DNA of 64,000 nucleotides from Paenibacillus sp. UNC451MF (GTDB taxonomy: Bacteria > Bacillota > Bacilli > Paenibacillales > NBRC-103111): contig NZ_KK366026.1 in assembly GCF_000686845.1 (NCBI RefSeq), forward strand, positions 135,271 through 199,270, written 5' to 3'. The notes below the pieces were generated by a model, which made no database searches, was not told where the DNA came from, and saw only the letters and a list, made by a program, of their open reading frames with translations. Every line of letters starts with the position of its first letter. The stretch's first letter is position 1. Of this stretch, positions 62,729 to 64,000 are shown one piece after another. Position numbers and translations under genes: made by a program.

Positions 62729-63465
62729 CGTTCAAGATGAAATACGAGATTATTCCGCGTTATTTACCCGGAACAGTGACAGCTCCCTCTGTTCGTAGAT
62801 CATGTCTACCCATCCATAAAGTTCACTTCATGGTAGCCCACGACACAGGAAATCCTTCCTCTACCGCTTCCGGCAATGTTGCCTATTACACTCGTTCTGC
62901 CTACGAAAGAGACCAAGAAGCTTCTGCCCATCTTTTTGTAGACGATAAGGAAATCATTGAGTGCATCCCTTTCCTTACCTCAGACTCACCAGAAAAAGCC
63001 TGGCATGTGCAATATAACACCTCAATTGATAATATGATCTATGGATTTGATGCCAATGATGCTGCAGGCGGAATTGAGCTTTGTTACGGCGGTTCCATCA
63101 ATTTGTCCGAGGCTTATACTAGATATGTATGGGTCATGGCATATGCTTGTTATCGCTTTGGTCTAGATCCTGTTAAACATATCACCGGTCATTATATCCT
63201 TGATCCTACACGTAAAGTAGATCCGAAAAATGCTTTTTCTTTGCTTTGCATTTCTTTTGACGATTTCATTCAGGATGTTGCATCCGAATATCGTGAATGT
63301 ACCATGGAGGAACAAAAAATGCTGGAAAAAGGAGTTGCAGAAACTATCATCAATACCTGGATCTCTCCTGCTTGGTTTAAAGCGAATGGGAATAATGAAC
63401 AGCAAGATTACCTTCATTGGCTGGCCAACGAGCTGCGTAAAGCCGCTGGCACTCCAAACGATTAA
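62725..63465 (+). CDS. N-acetylmuramoyl-L-alanine amidase (endolysin)
   Basis: 246 residues. Amidase_2 fold: zinc ligands are expected at His in VAHDTGN (about 38) and in ITGHYILDPTRK-DP (about 150-160), with the Glu/Lys pair nearby. It should cut peptidoglycan from within to release tail particles, with the two holin-like proteins opening the membrane. The last ~70 residues (EEQKMLEKGVAETI...) probably bind the wall. No signal peptide, as for endolysins. Confidence 0.9.
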   Translation: MTFKMKYEIIPRYLPGTVTAPSVRRSCLPIHKVHFMVAHDTGNPSSTASGNVAYYTRSAYERDQEASAHLFVDDKEIIECIPFLTSDSPEKAWHVQYNTSIDNMIYGFDANDAAGGIELCYGGSINLSEAYTRYVWVMAYACYRFGLDPVKHITGHYILDPTRKVDPKNAFSLLCISFDDFIQDVASEYRECTMEEQKMLEKGVAETIINTWISPAWFKANGNNEQQDYLHWLANELRKAAGTPND

Positions 63466-63532
63466 GAGAACTCTCTATAGTTGCTGATATTAACAAAAAG
63501 CCCATTAGGCCTAACTCAGAAAATAAAACTCA

Positions 63533-63565
63533 CAAAAAGCCATCCTTTTAGGATGGCTTTAATTT
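63533..63565. terminator. Bidirectional terminator between amidase and tRNA genes
   Basis: AAAGCCATCC / GGATGGCTTT hairpin with a T-run on the minus strand (TTTTTGTG) and a weaker TTTAATTT on the plus strand. It can end both the phage-tail operon and the tRNA operon. Confidence 0.85.
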
Positions 63566-63572
63566 ACGTAAA

Positions 63573-63649
63573 TGGCGTCCCAGGAGGGATTCGAACCCCC
63601 GACCAACGGCTTAGAAGGCCGTTGCTCTATCCAGCTGAGCTACTGGAAC
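63573..63649 (-). tRNA. tRNA-Arg (TCT)
   Basis: 77 bases including encoded CCA. Cloverleaf intact: acceptor GTTCCAG / CTGGGAC, D stem GCTC/GAGC, anticodon loop CTTCTAA, T arm with TTCGAAT. Last gene of the cluster. Confidence 0.96.
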
Positions 63650-63656
63650 AAAAATA

Positions 63657-63730
63657 TGGAGCGGGTGATGGGAATCGAACCCACGCTACCAGCTTGGAAG
63701 GCTGGAGTTCTACCATTGAACTACACCCGC
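63657..63730 (-). tRNA. tRNA-Gly (TCC)
   Basis: 74 bases with encoded CCA. Acceptor GCGGGTG / CACCCGC, anticodon loop CTTCCAA, T loop TTCGATT. Confidence 0.96.
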
Positions 63731-63750
63731 TCGATGCTATGAATAAATTA

Positions 63751-63827
63751 TGGTCGGGATGACACGATTTGAACATGCGACCCCCTGGTCCCAAACCAGG
63801 TGCTCTACCAAGCTGAGCTACATCCCG
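63751..63827 (-). tRNA. tRNA-Pro (TGG)
   Basis: 77 bases with encoded CCA. Acceptor CGGGATG / CATCCCG, anticodon loop TTTGGGA, T loop TTCAAAT. Confidence 0.96.
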
Positions 63828-63834
63828 AAGATTA

Positions 63835-63917
63835 TGGTGCCGGTAGAGGGACTTGAACCCCCACGGTTTCCCTCACGATTTTGAGTCGCGCGCGTCTGCC
63901 AATTCCGCCATACCGGC
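63835..63917 (-). tRNA. tRNA-Leu (CAA)
   Basis: 83 bases with encoded CCA and a long variable arm. Acceptor GCCGGTA / TACCGGC, anticodon loop CTCAAAA, T loop TTCAAGT. Confidence 0.94.
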
Positions 63918-63921
63918 TTTC

Positions 63922-63996
63922 TGGAGCGGAAGACGGGAATCGAACCCGCGACCCTCGCCTTGGCAAGGCGATGCTCTACCGCTGAGCCACTTCCGC
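63922..63996 (-). tRNA. tRNA-Gly (GCC)
   Basis: 75 bases with encoded CCA. Acceptor GCGGAAG / CTTCCGC, anticodon loop TTGCCAA, T loop TTCGATT. More tRNA or rRNA genes may lie upstream beyond the window. Confidence 0.96.
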
Positions 63997-64000
63997 AAAA

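Noticed and set aside
49893..63465. An integrated complete prophage
   Set aside because: There is no integrase, repressor, replication, packaging or capsid gene and no att-like duplication of the adjacent tRNA-Arg 3' end was seen on the bioB side.
63481..63762. 93-codon frame overlapping the tRNA genes
   Set aside because: It lies across tRNA-Arg and tRNA-Gly in antisense and is a chance frame.
1..64000. CRISPR arrays, insertion sequences, rRNA genes
   Set aside because: No regularly spaced repeats, transposase frames or rRNA sequence were found in the window.

Overview
The window looks like a chromosomal segment of a low-to-mid GC Bacillota, most likely Paenibacillus or a close relative. 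Supporting signs are T-box leaders, a guanine riboswitch, strong AGGAGG-type ribosome binding sites, sigma-A promoters, a YesS/LplB/YtcP-type sugar transport operon and B. subtilis-like gene neighbourhoods. The genus is an inference from gene content, not from a database match.

Layout. 1-4,300: a partial secreted protein, an intergenic cluster of DnaA boxes, a methyltransferase, and leuA behind two tandem leucine T-boxes. 4,300-12,900: pbuG (guanine riboswitch and PurR-like boxes), guaA, and a yebA-yeaD-yeaC trio (transglutaminase-like, DUF58, MoxR ATPase), matching the B. subtilis order yeaC-yeaD-yebA-guaA-pbuG. 13,000-24,500: a carbohydrate locus on the minus strand with a membrane AraC-type regulator, two permeases, two solute-binding lipoproteins, a GH95 fucosidase-like enzyme and an alpha/beta hydrolase. 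24,500-33,750: polysaccharide deacetylase, bcp, serine hydrolase, a secreted repeat protein, a short methionyl-tRNA synthetase behind a Met T-box, and a three-gene ABC-2 exporter. 34,200-44,200: LCP protein, PhzF-like protein, hemL, a long gltB without gltD, and a Rieske oxygenase. 44,200-49,100: a truncated kinase, a TIMP-like secreted protein, the kduD-kdgK-kdgA pathway and bioB under a BirA-type operator.

49,400-63,470 is the most striking part: a capsid-less contractile phage-tail locus colinear with the tail half of B. subtilis PBSX. It contains a sigma-like factor, tail terminator, sheath, tube, a chaperone with a -1 frameshift site, a short tape measure, LysM protein, hub, baseplate genes, fibre, holins and amidase. 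No terminase, portal, capsid or integrase gene is present, so it is best read as a tailocin (phage-tail-like bacteriocin). A promoter followed by a LexA/DinR-like box lies upstream. A candidate small RNA is encoded on the opposite strand inside the leader. The fibre C-terminal domain is duplicated as a free-standing small gene.

63,570-64,000 holds five tRNA genes on the minus strand (Gly-GCC, Leu-CAA, Pro-TGG, Gly-TCC, Arg-TCT), probably the distal end of a larger tRNA or rRNA operon.
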